The notes beneath the pieces are model-generated. The model was not told where the DNA came from, ran no database searches, and saw only the letters and a list, made by a program, of their open reading frames with translations. This document shows, piece by piece, positions 24,968-34,181 of a DNA stretch of 64,000 bases; the first letter of the stretch is position 1, and every line of letters starts with the position of its first letter. The DNA comes from Flavobacterium sp. 270 (GTDB taxonomy: Bacteria; Bacteroidota; Bacteroidia; Flavobacteriales; Flavobacteriaceae): positions 124,001-188,000 of the forward strand of contig NZ_SODM01000001.1 of NCBI RefSeq assembly GCF_004368785.1. Reading direction: 5' to 3'. The position numbers and the translations under genes were made by a program.

Positions 24968-25564
24968 ATGCTAGACTGGCTTAAAAACATTAATAAAGAT
25001 TATCCTGACTTCTGGAAGGATTACTTAATTAAATTCGAAACTAAACCCAACAGGTTTGTAGTTTTATCTACAGAAACTTCTGGGCTAAACCCGGATAAAG
25101 ATGTTATTTTATCTGTGGGTGCTTTTTCTGTGGTTGACGATGGTATTGTTATTAAAGAAAGTTTTGAAACGGTTTTGCTTCAATATAAATTTTTGCAGGA
25201 TAATGGTCTTTCAAATGAATTTATTATTGAAAGTAAAATGATAAAGATGCCGGAGCCAGAAGCTTTAGAAGCTCTTATCAATTTTATTGGCAATGCTGTT
25301 CTTGTGGGACATCATATCAATTTTGACATTGAAATGCTGAACGCGGCGCTGGAACGTCTGGATTGCGGCAGAATAAAAAATGAAGCTCTAGATGTTGATG
25401 TGATGTACAGAAAACTAACTGATATTAACGACAAACAATTTTCGCTTGACGATTTATGCGAAATTTATAAAATTCCAAAAAGTGATAGAAATTCTTCTTC
25501 TGAAGATGCTTATAAAATTGCTCTTGTATTTTTGAAATTAAAATCTCGATTGGGGATTAAGTAA
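24968..25564 (+). CDS. DnaQ/RNase T-fold (DEDD) exonuclease-like protein with altered active site
   Basis: This protein of 198 residues follows the DUF294 gene after three bases, so the two are co-expressed. The fold is the DnaQ/RNase T exonuclease: VVLSTETSGLNPDKDVILSVGAF, then VLVGHHINFDIEMLNAAL, LDVDVMYRKL and SSSEDAYKIALVFLKL. Two catalytic positions appear changed. The first Asp of the usual D-x-E is Ser34 (E36 is kept), and the general-base His is Asn175 (Asp120 and Asp180 are kept). It may therefore be inactive or use a different chemistry. The DUF294-DnaQ pair beside acs recurs in other bacteria, suggesting a joint role in acetate use. Confidence 0.82.
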   Translation: MLDWLKNINKDYPDFWKDYLIKFETKPNRFVVLSTETSGLNPDKDVILSVGAFSVVDDGIVIKESFETVLLQYKFLQDNGLSNEFIIESKMIKMPEPEALEALINFIGNAVLVGHHINFDIEMLNAALERLDCGRIKNEALDVDVMYRKLTDINDKQFSLDDLCEIYKIPKSDRNSSSEDAYKIALVFLKLKSRLGIK

Positions 25565-25566
25565 AA

Positions 25567-25633
25567 ATAAATTCCAAATTTTTAAAATTCCAAATTCCAA
25601 TATACTTTGCTTTGACTTTGCTCAGCAGGACAA
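25567..25633. repeat. AATTCCAAATTCCAA units with a degenerate half REP
   Basis: AATTCCAAA...AATTCCAAATTCCAA units (25570-25600) are followed by a degraded relative of TTCGACTTCGCTCAGC (ACTTTGCTTTGACTTTGCTCAGC, about 25604-25626). It lies between the convergent DnaQ-like and acs genes. Confidence 0.65.
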
Positions 25634-25642
25634 AAAAAAAAC

Positions 25643-25676
25643 AAAAATGCCTCTTAATATTTTAAGAGGCATTTTT
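25643..25676. terminator. Bidirectional intrinsic terminator
   Basis: AAAAATGCCTCTTAA (25643-25657) pairs with its complement (25662-25676), with A and T runs on either side. It separates the convergent DnaQ-like and acs genes. Confidence 0.93.
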
Positions 25677-25726
25677 TTATTATTATAAATTTTAAAAATT
25701 TAGTTTTTGAAATCCAAATGCTGCGC

Positions 25727-25813
25727 TTCGACTTCGCTCAGCGTGACAACCTGAAACTTCAAACCTGAAACTTCAAACCTGAAACTTCAAACCTGAAACT
25801 TCAAACCTAAAAC
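25727..25813. repeat. Single-arm TTCGACTTCGCTCAGC element with a 14-bp tandem array
   Basis: The arm TTCGACTTCGCTCAGC (25727-25742) stands without its partner and runs straight into about four copies of CCTGAAACTTCAAA (25750-25813), just before the acs stop. It is half of the nested element seen complete at 13085 and 40944, with a 14-bp higher-order period. Confidence 0.8.
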
Positions 25814-25824
25814 AAAAAACTTCT

Positions 25825-27735
25825 TTAAGAAATTCTTTCTTTCATAATTTCTTCTACAACTTCCGGATTTAATAATGTTGTTGTATCTCCAAAATTAGAA
25901 AAATCTCCTTCGGCTATTTTACGTAAAATTCTACGCATGATTTTTCCAGAACGTGTTTTTGGCAACCCAGACACAAACTGAATTTTATCTAGTTTTGCGA
26001 TTGGTCCAATATGATCCGAAATATATTGATTGATTTCTTTAGATAAATTTTCTTTATTTCTATCTTCTCCAGTTTCTTTTAGAATTACGTAACCGTATAA
26101 AGCATTTCCTTTGATGTCATGCGGGAATCCAACAATAGCAGATTCTGCAACAGCTGGGTGCTCGTTGATAGCATCTTCTATAGGAGCAGTTCCTAAATTA
26201 TGTCCAGAAACAATTACAACATCATCTACTCTACCTGTAATTCTGTAATATCCAACTTCATCTCTTAATGCACCGTCTCCTGTAAAATATTTTCCAGGGA
26301 AAGCAGAGAAATAAGTGTCTTTGTAACGATCATGATCTCCCCAGATAGTTCTCGCGATTCCAGGCCACGGGAATTTAATACACAAACTTCCAACAACTTG
26401 ATTTCCTTCAATTTCGTTACGTTTTTCATCCATTAAAACAGGCTGAATTCCTGGTAATGGAAGTGTTGCGTAAGTTGGTTTTGTAGGCGTTACAAATGCA
26501 ATTGGCGAAATCATGATTCCTCCAGTTTCTGTCTGCCACCAAGTATCTACAACTGGACATCTTTTATCTCCAACGTGGTCATTAAACCAGTGCCAAGCTT
26601 CTTCGTTGATTGGTTCTCCAACAGACCCAATAACTTTTAAAGATTTTAGAGGATATTTTTGAATATAATCTAAACTTTCTTTTGCAAGCGAACGAATTGC
26701 AGTTGGTGCTGTATAGAATTGTGTAATTTTATGTTTTTCAATAATGTCCCAGAAACGGCTAAAGTCTGGATAAGAAGGAACTCCTTCAAAAATTACTGTT
26801 GTTCCTCCATTTAATAAAGGTCCGTATAATATATAAGAGTGACCTGTAATCCAACCGATATCTGCTGTACACCAGAAAATATCATTTTCTTCGTGACTGA
26901 AAACATTTTTGAATGTATAAGCTGTATAAACCATGTAACCAGCAGTGGTATGAACCATTCCTTTTGGTTTTCCTGTTGATCCTGAAGTATATAAAATAAA
27001 TAACGGATCTTCTGCATCCATAATTTCGGCTACGCTGTTATCTAATGCTTCGTCTAATAAAGGTTGTAAATAAACATCACGGCCTTCTTTCATTTTGATA
27101 GCGGTATTGGTTCTTTTTACAACCAAAACTTTAGAAACAGACGGGCAAGTATCTAATGCTTCGTCTACAATTCCTTTTAAATCAATTGTTTTGTTTCCTC
27201 TGTAACCTCCATCAGAAGTAATTACCATTTTACACTCACAGTCGTTGATTCTCGCAGAAACTGCAGAAGCAGAAAATCCAGCAAAAATAACAGAGTGAAT
27301 AGCTCCAATTCTGGCACAAGCCAATACTGTAACAGCCAATTCCGGAATCATCGGAAGGTAGATACAAACTCTGTCTCCTTTGCGTACGCCTTGCTCACGC
27401 AAAACATTTGACATTTTAGAAACACGTTCGTATAATTCGTTATAAGTTATATGTAAAGCTTCTTCAGAAGGATCATTCGGTTCAAAAATGATAGCCGTTT
27501 TTTCTCCTCTTTTGCTTAAGTGTCTGTCGATACAGTTTTTGGTAATATTTACTTTTGCTTCTGTAAACCATTTTACTTCGGCGTCGGCCATATTAAAATC
27601 AACAACTTTGTCCCATTGCTGATACCACGTAAAATTCTCTTCCGCTATTTTTCCCCAAAATTTTCTTGGTTCTCTTATTGACTTATTGTAATGTTTAAAA
27701 TATTGTTCTAAATTTTCAATTTTATAATAGCTCAT
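25825..27735 (-). CDS. acs: Acetyl-CoA synthetase
   Basis: This protein of 636 residues is the AMP-forming enzyme that activates acetate to acetyl-CoA via acetyl-AMP in the cytoplasm. Hallmarks are the N-terminal ACAS_N region (FKHYNKSIREPRKFWGKIAEE), the P-loop-like YTSGSTGKPKGMVHT, DTWWQTETGG and the C-terminal PKTRSGKIMRR. That last motif holds the catalytic lysine, which in this family is switched off by acetylation. It is convergent with the DUF294/DnaQ-like pair. It is separated from the upstream ilvC operon by its own terminator. Confidence 0.97.
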   Translation of the reverse strand: MSYYKIENLEQYFKHYNKSIREPRKFWGKIAEENFTWYQQWDKVVDFNMADAEVKWFTEAKVNITKNCIDRHLSKRGEKTAIIFEPNDPSEEALHITYNELYERVSKMSNVLREQGVRKGDRVCIYLPMIPELAVTVLACARIGAIHSVIFAGFSASAVSARINDCECKMVITSDGGYRGNKTIDLKGIVDEALDTCPSVSKVLVVKRTNTAIKMKEGRDVYLQPLLDEALDNSVAEIMDAEDPLFILYTSGSTGKPKGMVHTTAGYMVYTAYTFKNVFSHEENDIFWCTADIGWITGHSYILYGPLLNGGTTVIFEGVPSYPDFSRFWDIIEKHKITQFYTAPTAIRSLAKESLDYIQKYPLKSLKVIGSVGEPINEEAWHWFNDHVGDKRCPVVDTWWQTETGGIMISPIAFVTPTKPTYATLPLPGIQPVLMDEKRNEIEGNQVVGSLCIKFPWPGIARTIWGDHDRYKDTYFSAFPGKYFTGDGALRDEVGYYRITGRVDDVVIVSGHNLGTAPIEDAINEHPAVAESAIVGFPHDIKGNALYGYVILKETGEDRNKENLSKEINQYISDHIGPIAKLDKIQFVSGLPKTRSGKIMRRILRKIAEGDFSNFGDTTTLLNPEVVEEIMKERIS

Positions 27736-27896
27736 AGTTCGTGGAAATTTTTTTTATAAATGTATTAAATATAGCCGTATTCTTAAAATTATTTAATCTA
27801 TAAATTTTAACTAAAAAAAACATATATCAAAAAAAATATATCTTTTTTATGAATTAATTGTAAAAAAATAGTTTTTTACCGAAAATTGTAAATTGC

Positions 27897-27932
27897 AAAA
27901 AAGGCATAATACGTGAATATTATGCCTTTTTT
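27897..27932. terminator. Terminator of the ilv operon
   Basis: AAAAAAGGCATAAT (27897-27910) pairs with its complement (27919-27932), with A and T runs on both sides. It lies 290 bases past the ilvC stop and upstream of acs, so it would stop ilv transcripts before acs. Confidence 0.88.
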
Positions 27933-27954
27933 ATTTAACAAATTTCAATAACAA

Positions 27955-28033
27955 TTAATTTTGTAATTCTGCATTGCTTATTTCTTTTATTCCGAAAATA
28001 GCAGCATCTGTATTAATTAAAACAGAATCTTAG
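27955..28033 (-). pseudogene. Possible gene remnant (24 codons, no start)
   Basis: On the minus strand, 24 sense codons read DSVLINTDAAIFGIKEISNA then ELQN and a stop, with an in-frame stop just before the first codon and no methionine. The composition looks coding, unlike the surrounding AT-rich spacer. It may be the decayed 3' end of a gene once lying after ilvC. An open stretch of this length by chance is quite possible. Confidence 0.25.
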
Positions 28034-28070
28034 CAAGTATATTTTACTATACCCCATTCAAGGGAATCGC

Positions 28071-28116
28071 TTCACTTAACTTACAATTTCCGAAGTTAAG
28101 TGAATGCAATTTGCAT
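28071..28116. repeat. Perfect 12-bp inverted repeat and adjoining palindrome
   Basis: TTCACTTAACTT (28071-28082) pairs perfectly with AAGTTAAGTGAA (28093-28104). It is followed directly by ATGCAA-T-TTGCAT (28104-28116). No U run follows, so a simple terminator is unlikely. It lies in the 490-base gap between acs and ilvC. Confidence 0.6.
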
Positions 28117-28224
28117 CTATATCCATTTTCTTAATAAGTGCTTACTAATTCAAAATATTATATAAAACAGTGATACAGTGCAGATCCCACAATCATACTC
28201 GCATGTGTGGTACTCCCAATTATA

Positions 28225-29694
28225 TTATCCAATTTTTTTCATTGCAGTCATAGATTCTCTCAACCAAGCTCCTACTTCTTCGATAGGGTGCTGACGGATT
28301 TCTTTGTTTACTGCAATTAGAACTGCATTATCAACTGCATTTGATGTTGAAAATGGTTTTCCTATTATATTAGTTTCTACTTTTTTCATAAACTCAGTCA
28401 ATAACGGTTTACAAGCATGGTCAAATAAATAACAACCATATTCTGCTGTATCCGAGATAACGCGGTTCATTTCAAATAATTTTTTTCTTGCAATTGTATT
28501 TGCGATCAATGGCAATTCGTGTAATGATTCGTAGTAAGCCGATTCTTCGATGATTCCAGCTTCTGTCATCGTTTCAAAAGCCAATTCTACACCAGCTTTT
28601 ACCATAGCGATCATTAAAACTCCATTGTCAAAATATTCTTGTTCTGGAATTGCAGCTTCTTGTGGTGCTGTTTTCTCGAAGTTAGTTTCTCCTGTTGCAG
28701 CTCTCCATTTTAATAAGTTTACATCATTGTTAGCCCAGTCAATCATCATAGTTCTAGAGAATTCTCCAGAAATGATATCGTCTTGGTGTTTTTGGAATAA
28801 CGGACGCATAATGTCTTTTAATTCTTCAGCAATTTCGTAAGCTTCGATTTTTGCAGGATTAGAAAGACGATCCATCATATTTGTAATACCACCGTGTTTC
28901 AAAGCTTCTGTGATAGTTTCCCATCCGTACTGAATTAATTTTGAAGCGTATGCAGCATCAATTCCTTTTTCTACCATTTTATCAAAACATAAAATAGATC
29001 CTGTTTGCAACAAACCACAAAGGATAGTTTGCTCTCCCATTAAATCTGATTTTACTTCGGCAACAAAAGATGATTTTAAAACTCCCGCTCTGTGTCCTCC
29101 AGTTCCTACTGCGTAAGCTTTTGCCTGATCTAAACCAAAACCGTTTGGATCGTTTTCTGGGTGAACAGCGATAAGTGTTGGTACACCAAATCCTCTTTTG
29201 TACTCTTCACGTACTTCAGATCCAGGACATTTTGGAGCACACATAATTACAGTGATATCTTTACGAATCTGCATTCCTTCTTCAACAATGTTGAATCCGT
29301 GAGAATATGCTAGAGTCGAATCTTTTTTCATTAATGGCATAATTGCAGTTACAACAGCTGTGTGCTGTTTGTCTGGTGTAAGATTACAAACTAAATCTGC
29401 AGTTGGAATTAATTCTTCATATGTACCAACAGTAAAACCATTTTCAGTAGCATTTTTATAAGAAGCTCTTTTCTCAGCGATTGCATCTGCACGTAATGCA
29501 TATGAAATATCTAATCCAGAATCTCTCATGTTTAAACCTTGATTCAAACCTTGTGCACCACAACCTACAATAACAACTTTTTTTCCTGCTAATGCTGAAA
29601 TTCCGTCTGCAAATTGAGATTGGTCCATAAATTCGCAAACTCCTAATTGCTCTAATTGTAATCTAAGTGGTAGTGTGTTGAAATAATTTGCCAT
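28225..29694 (-). CDS. ilvC: Ketol-acid reductoisomerase (class II, long form)
   Basis: At 489 residues it is the long, class II type rather than the 330-residue class I form. It rearranges and reduces acetolactate or acetohydroxybutyrate with NADPH in valine and isoleucine synthesis. The N-terminal Rossmann motif is [21 protein letters not shown], and two KARI C-terminal domains follow, the second from about residue 355. It is the last gene of ilvD-ilvB-ilvN-ilvC, 88 bases after ilvN. The distal terminator is at 27897. Confidence 0.97.
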   Translation of the reverse strand: MANYFNTLPLRLQLEQLGVCEFMDQSQFADGISALAGKKVVIVGCGAQGLNQGLNMRDSGLDISYALRADAIAEKRASYKNATENGFTVGTYEELIPTADLVCNLTPDKQHTAVVTAIMPLMKKDSTLAYSHGFNIVEEGMQIRKDITVIMCAPKCPGSEVREEYKRGFGVPTLIAVHPENDPNGFGLDQAKAYAVGTGGHRAGVLKSSFVAEVKSDLMGEQTILCGLLQTGSILCFDKMVEKGIDAAYASKLIQYGWETITEALKHGGITNMMDRLSNPAKIEAYEIAEELKDIMRPLFQKHQDDIISGEFSRTMMIDWANNDVNLLKWRAATGETNFEKTAPQEAAIPEQEYFDNGVLMIAMVKAGVELAFETMTEAGIIEESAYYESLHELPLIANTIARKKLFEMNRVISDTAEYGCYLFDHACKPLLTEFMKKVETNIIGKPFSTSNAVDNAVLIAVNKEIRQHPIEEVGAWLRESMTAMKKIG

Positions 29695-29782
29695 TTTTTT
29701 TAAAAATATTTAATGAATGTGTAAACTTAATAATTGATTAATATATAACTATTTACAGCCTAAACTGCTTTGTAAAATGATA

Positions 29783-30304
29783 CTATTCGAATGTTTCTAA
29801 TAAGGAAGAAATTTCCATTTTTTCTTTAGAAACTGATATTCTGCCAGAACGTACAAACTGCATAATTCCGTAAGGTTTAAACTTTGCGTACAATTCTTCA
29901 ATTTCAGAACGTCTTCCTGATTTTGAGATTACAAAGAAATCACGGGAAACCGTTACAATTGTAGACTGGCTTTCTTTGATGATATTCTGAATTTGTTTTT
30001 CATCGAATAACAAACTAGAAGCAATTTTAAACAAAGCATTTTCTAAGAAAATTGTTTCTTCGTCTGTATGATAAAATGCTTTTATAACTTCGATTTGTTT
30101 TTCAATCTGTCCAACAATATTCTGAACCCATTTCTCTGTAGTTTCTACTACAATAATAAATCTAGAAACATTCTCTATTTCTGATTCTGAAACGTTTAAA
30201 CTTAATATATTAATGTGACGCTTTAAGAATATTCCTGATATTCTATTTAATAAGCCAACATTATTTTCTGAATATACCGATATGGTAAATGTTTTATCTT
30301 CCAT
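29783..30304 (-). CDS. ilvN: Acetolactate synthase, small (regulatory) subunit
   Basis: This protein of 173 residues begins with an ACT domain, FTISVYSENNVGLLNRISGIFLKRHINILSLNVSESE, which in this family binds valine for feedback control. A C-terminal domain (about 85-165) completes it. It partners with the IlvB catalytic subunit encoded directly upstream. The spacer between them (about 88 bases) is a heptamer inverted repeat. Confidence 0.95.
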   Translation of the reverse strand: MEDKTFTISVYSENNVGLLNRISGIFLKRHINILSLNVSESEIENVSRFIIVVETTEKWVQNIVGQIEKQIEVIKAFYHTDEETIFLENALFKIASSLLFDEKQIQNIIKESQSTIVTVSRDFFVISKSGRRSEIEELYAKFKPYGIMQFVRSGRISVSKEKMEISSLLETFE

Positions 30305-30318
30305 TGTTTTTTAGTTTT

Positions 30319-30387
30319 TTTTTGTTTCAGGTTTCAGGTTTCAAGTTCTGTTGCGAACGTGAAACCTGAAACTTAAAACTTGAAACT
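30319..30387. repeat. Heptamer inverted repeat between ilvB and ilvN
   Basis: GTTTCAGGTTTCAGGTTTCA (30325-30344) faces GTGAAACCTGAAACTTAAAAC-type units (30359-30387). The loop AAGTTCTGTTGCGAACGTG is closely related to the one at 45027. Confidence 0.85.
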
Positions 30388-30392
30388 TTTTT

Positions 30393-32081
30393 TTAGCTTA
30401 ATCTAATTGCAGAAACACAGGCTCCTGTTGGAATCATTGGAAATACGTTATTTTCTTTTTCGACCATAACTTCTAAGAAATAAGAATCTTTTGATGCCAT
30501 CATTTCGGCAACAGCAGCGTCTAAATCTTCGCGTTCTGTAACTCTCTTAGATTTAATATGATATCCTTCTGCAATTGCAACAAAATTTGGATTGATCATT
30601 TTTGTTGAAGCATATCTGTTGTCAAAAAACAATTCTTGCCACTGACGTACCATTCCTAAAAATTCATTGTTTAATACCACAATTTTTACCGGAACTTGAG
30701 TCTGAAAAATGGTTCCTAATTCCTGAATTGTCATCTGGAAACCTCCATCTCCAATAATCGCAACTACTTCGCGGTCCGGTCTTCCCATTTTGGCTCCAAT
30801 TGCAGCCGGAAGAGCAAATCCCATAGTTCCTAATCCTCCAGAAGTAATATTACTTTTGGTTGAATTAAATTTAGCATAACGACAAGCAAACATTTGATGT
30901 TGTCCAACATCTGAAACCATAATCGCATCACCTTTTGAGTGCTTGTTGATCATTTCTATGGTTTCTCCCATCGAAATTCCTTTATTATTTGTTGGATTTA
31001 ATTCTTCGCCAATAACCGAATCAAATTCAATTTTATATTTTTCTTTAAATTCATTGTGCCAAGCTTCATGCGCTTTTCCGTCGATTAAAGGCAACAAAGC
31101 AGTTAATGCTTCTTTTACATCACCTAAAACAGCAACTTCTGTTTTTACGTTTTTATCAACTTCAGCAGGATCAATTTCAAAATGAATCACTTTTGCCTGT
31201 TTTGCGTATGTTTTTAAATCTCCAGTTACACGGTCGTCAAAACGCATTCCTAATGCAATAAGAACATCACATTCATTAGTCAATAAATTTGGTCCGTAAT
31301 TTCCGTGCATTCCAAGCATTCCTACGTTTAACGGATGAGAAGTTGGCAAAGCAGAAAGTCCTAAAATTGTCCATCCCGCAGGAATTCCAGATTTTTCGAT
31401 AAACGCTTTCAATTGTTCTTCGGCTTGACCAAGAATAATTCCCTGACCAAAAACAATAAAAGGTTTTTTTGCACTATTGATTATCGCTGCAGCTTCGGCA
31501 ACTTTGTCTAATTTTAATTTCGGAACCGGAACATAACTTCTAATTGCCGTACATTTTTCATAACTAAAATCAAACTCATCAAACTGAGCGTTTTTAGTAA
31601 TATCAATCAATACAGGCCCTGGACGTCCAGAACGTGCAATATAAAATGCTTTTGCAATAATTTCAGGAATCTGAGAAGCTTCAGTAATTTGAAAATTCCA
31701 TTTTGTTACCGGAGTCGAAATTCCGATAATATCTGTTTCCTGAAATGCATCAGAACCTAAAAGGTGTCTTCCTACTTGTCCTGTAATACAAACTAACGGC
31801 GTAGAATCGATCTGTGCATCTGCAATTCCCGTAACTAAATTTGTAGCTCCCGGTCCAGAAGTTGCAATCGCAACTCCAACTTTTCCTGTAGCTCTTGCGT
31901 ACCCTTGAGCCGCATGTGTCGCACCTTGTTCGTGACGTACCAAAACGTGGTGTAACTGATCTTGAAATTTATATAATTCGTCGTAAACCGGCATTATCGC
32001 TCCACCTGGGTAACCATAAATTAAATCTACTCCTTCTGCTAACAAACATCTTATAACGGCTTCTGCCCCTGATATTCTCAT
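30393..32081 (-). CDS. ilvB: Acetolactate synthase, large (catalytic) subunit
   Basis: This protein of 562 residues is a thiamine-diphosphate-dependent enzyme that condenses pyruvate with pyruvate or 2-oxobutyrate, the first common step of valine and isoleucine synthesis. It shows the N-terminal glutamate region (IYGYPGGAIMPVYDEL), the central FAD-binding domain and the C-terminal motif GDGGFQMTIQELGTIFQTQ...NN that holds the cofactor. It is the second gene of the ilvDBNC operon. IlvN is encoded just downstream. Confidence 0.97.
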   Translation of the reverse strand: MRISGAEAVIRCLLAEGVDLIYGYPGGAIMPVYDELYKFQDQLHHVLVRHEQGATHAAQGYARATGKVGVAIATSGPGATNLVTGIADAQIDSTPLVCITGQVGRHLLGSDAFQETDIIGISTPVTKWNFQITEASQIPEIIAKAFYIARSGRPGPVLIDITKNAQFDEFDFSYEKCTAIRSYVPVPKLKLDKVAEAAAIINSAKKPFIVFGQGIILGQAEEQLKAFIEKSGIPAGWTILGLSALPTSHPLNVGMLGMHGNYGPNLLTNECDVLIALGMRFDDRVTGDLKTYAKQAKVIHFEIDPAEVDKNVKTEVAVLGDVKEALTALLPLIDGKAHEAWHNEFKEKYKIEFDSVIGEELNPTNNKGISMGETIEMINKHSKGDAIMVSDVGQHQMFACRYAKFNSTKSNITSGGLGTMGFALPAAIGAKMGRPDREVVAIIGDGGFQMTIQELGTIFQTQVPVKIVVLNNEFLGMVRQWQELFFDNRYASTKMINPNFVAIAEGYHIKSKRVTEREDLDAAVAEMMASKDSYFLEVMVEKENNVFPMIPTGACVSAIRLS

Positions 32082-32096
32082 AGTATATTTTTTTTA

Positions 32097-32233
32097 TCAA
32101 TGTCAATTTCAAAAATCAATATCAATGTCAATTGCAAAAATCAATTTCAAATTTCCCTGTATTGATATTGCAATTGTATTTTGTTATTATTTTTTTGATA
32201 TTGTTATTGCCATTGATATTGATTTTTGATATT
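32097..32233. repeat. GATATTG-type inverted repeat between ilvD and ilvB
   Basis: TCAATGTCAATTTCAAAAA, ATCAATATCAATGTCAATTG and ATCAATTTCAAAT units (32097-32150) face TTGATATTG, TTGCCATTGATATTGAT and TTTTTGATA units (32160-32233). It is a hairpin of 6-bp near-repeats, unlike the heptamer families in base content but the same in form. Confidence 0.75.
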
Positions 32234-32239
32234 TAAAAT

Positions 32240-33913
32240 TTATTTATCGGTAACGCATCCTGTAGAAGCGCTTGATACCGATCTTGCGTATTTAAGCAAA
32301 ACTCCTCTGTCTACTTTTAAAGGAGGCTGAACCCAACTTGCTTTTCTTGCAGCAAATTCTTCGTCAGATATCTTCAGATCAATAGTGTTTTTTACTGCAT
32401 CAATAGCAATTATATCGCCATCTTTAACCAGTGCAATTCCACCACCATCATAAGCCTCTGGTGTTACGTGTCCTACCACAAAGCCATGCGAACCTCCAGA
32501 GAATCTACCGTCTGTGATTAGGGCACAACTGCTTCCTAATCCAGCTCCAATAATAGCAGATGTAGGTTTCAGCATTTCAGGCATCCCTGGACCACCTTTT
32601 GGTCCGCAATACCTGATGACGACTACATTACCTGGTTTAATTTTTCCGGCTTGAAGACCTGGAATTACTTCAAATTCTCCTTCAAAAACTACAGCAGGAC
32701 CTTCAAAATATTCTCCTTCTTTTCCGCTGATTTTTGCAACAGCTCCTTCAGAAGCAAGGTTTCCGTATAAAACCTGAATATTTCCTGTTGGTTTTAATGC
32801 TTTTTGTATTTCGTGGATTACTTCTTGTCCATCTTGTAAATCTGGAGTAGAAGCTAAATTTTCTGCTACTGTTTTTCCTGTTACTGTCAAACAATCTCCG
32901 TGGATCAATCCTACTTTCAATAAATATTTCATTACAGAAGGAATTCCTCCCACTTCATGAATATCTTCCATCATGTATTTTCCACTAGGTTTCATGTCGG
33001 CAAGAACTGGAGTTTTGTCGTTAATTGCCTGAAAATCATCTAAAGTGATTTCAATACCAACTGAATGCGCCATTGCGATTAAGTGCATAACTGCATTTGT
33101 AGAACCTCCTAAAACCGCTACAATTGTAATAGCGTTTTCAAAAGCCTTGCGTGTCATGATATCTCTCGGCTTAATATCTTTTTCTAATAAAATTTTGATT
33201 GCAGCTCCTGCAGCCAAACATTCGTCTCTTTTTTCCTGACTCAAAGCCGGGTTAGAAGAACTGTATGGCAAACTCATTCCTAATGCTTCAATTGCAGAAG
33301 ACATTGTATTTGCTGTGTACATACCACCGCACGCACCAGCTCCCGGACAAGCATTTTGAATAACTCCTTTAAAATCTTCCGGAGTAATTTCGCCTTTTAC
33401 TCTTTTTCCTAAAGCTTCAAAAGCAGAAACAATATTCAAAGATTCACCTTTCCATTTTCCAGAGTGAATAGATCCACCGTAAACCATCATCGATGGGCGG
33501 TTTAATCTTCCCATTGCGATTAAGGCTCCAGGCATATTTTTATCACAGCCGGGAATTGCAATAATACCATCGTAAAATTGTGCTCCAGCAACTGTTTCTA
33601 TAGAATCTGCAATTACATCTCTGGAAACCAAAGAATAACGCATTCCTTCTGTACCGTTTGAAATTCCGTCACTAACACCAATGGTATTAAAAATAAGTCC
33701 GACCAGATCTACATCCCAAACACCTTTTTTAACATCTTTTGCTAAATCATTTAAGTGCATGTTGCAAGTGTTACCATCGTAACCCATGCTCACAATACCT
33801 ACTTGTGCTTTTTTTAAATCTTCTTCAGTTAAACCAATCCCGTACAACATAGCTTGCGCCGCAGGTTGTGTTTGATCTTGAGTGATGGTTTTGCTGTACT
33901 TATTTAATTCCAT
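32240..33913 (-). CDS. ilvD: Dihydroxy-acid dehydratase
   Basis: This protein of 557 residues belongs to the IlvD/Edd family and dehydrates dihydroxyisovalerate and dihydroxymethylvalerate using an iron-sulfur cluster. The cluster-binding cysteines are visible in [22 protein letters not shown] and [18 protein letters not shown]. It is the first structural gene of the ilv operon. It is preceded by a leader peptide and terminator, so its transcription is probably attenuated by charged tRNA for Val and Ile. Confidence 0.97.
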   Translation of the reverse strand: MELNKYSKTITQDQTQPAAQAMLYGIGLTEEDLKKAQVGIVSMGYDGNTCNMHLNDLAKDVKKGVWDVDLVGLIFNTIGVSDGISNGTEGMRYSLVSRDVIADSIETVAGAQFYDGIIAIPGCDKNMPGALIAMGRLNRPSMMVYGGSIHSGKWKGESLNIVSAFEALGKRVKGEITPEDFKGVIQNACPGAGACGGMYTANTMSSAIEALGMSLPYSSSNPALSQEKRDECLAAGAAIKILLEKDIKPRDIMTRKAFENAITIVAVLGGSTNAVMHLIAMAHSVGIEITLDDFQAINDKTPVLADMKPSGKYMMEDIHEVGGIPSVMKYLLKVGLIHGDCLTVTGKTVAENLASTPDLQDGQEVIHEIQKALKPTGNIQVLYGNLASEGAVAKISGKEGEYFEGPAVVFEGEFEVIPGLQAGKIKPGNVVVIRYCGPKGGPGMPEMLKPTSAIIGAGLGSSCALITDGRFSGGSHGFVVGHVTPEAYDGGGIALVKDGDIIAIDAVKNTIDLKISDEEFAARKASWVQPPLKVDRGVLLKYARSVSSASTGCVTDK

Positions 33914-33941
33914 TATGTATTATTTAATTTAATTTTTATTC

Positions 33942-33972
33942 AAAAAAAAACCTTCCAGTATTTGGAAGGTTT
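33942..33972 (-). terminator. Attenuator terminator of the ilv leader
   Basis: The minus-strand transcript has a 10-bp stem (AAACCTTCCA, arms 33963-33972 and 33948-33957) followed by nine U residues. It ends 29 bases before the ilvD start codon. Its 5' arm can instead pair with GGAATGGT in the last codons of the leader peptide (34000-34007), with one bulged U. Confidence 0.88.
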
Positions 33973-33995
33973 GTAATATAGTTTTTCAATTATAT

Positions 33996-34070
33996 TTATA
34001 CCATTCCCGATGCAGATGTGCTAAACACATTGACAACAACGACAGAAGTAATAATAATTGAGATTTGCAT
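33996..34070 (-). CDS. ilv leader peptide, valine- and isoleucine-rich
   Basis: A 24-codon frame starts at 34070 and opens MQISIIITSVVVVNVF. It has four isoleucines and six valines in all (four of the valines consecutive), no leucine, and a TAA stop. It starts about 20 bases after a TAnnTTTG element and ends 24 bases before the terminator. This is the classic composition and placement of an attenuation leader for Ile/Val starvation. The absence of leucine fits the fact that the leu genes lie upstream, outside its control. It is too short to be a functional protein by itself. Confidence 0.9.
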   Translation of the reverse strand: MQISIIITSVVVVNVFSTSASGMV

Positions 34071-34091
34071 CTTTTCTATTTTTTAGTGTTA

Positions 34092-34099
34092 CAAAAGTA
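34092..34099 (-). promoter_or_regulatory. -7 promoter element of the ilv leader-ilvDBNC operon
   Basis: TACTTTTG on the minus strand matches TAnnTTTG and lies 21 bases before the leader ATG. No TTG is found at the usual upstream spacing. Some readthrough from leuB is also possible. Confidence 0.6.
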
Positions 34100-34181
34100 A
34101 GCAAACTTATAGAACTAAAAAAATAAAATCTCAACATTTACAGTACTTCTTGTTATTTATTTCATTATTTTAATAAAAACT

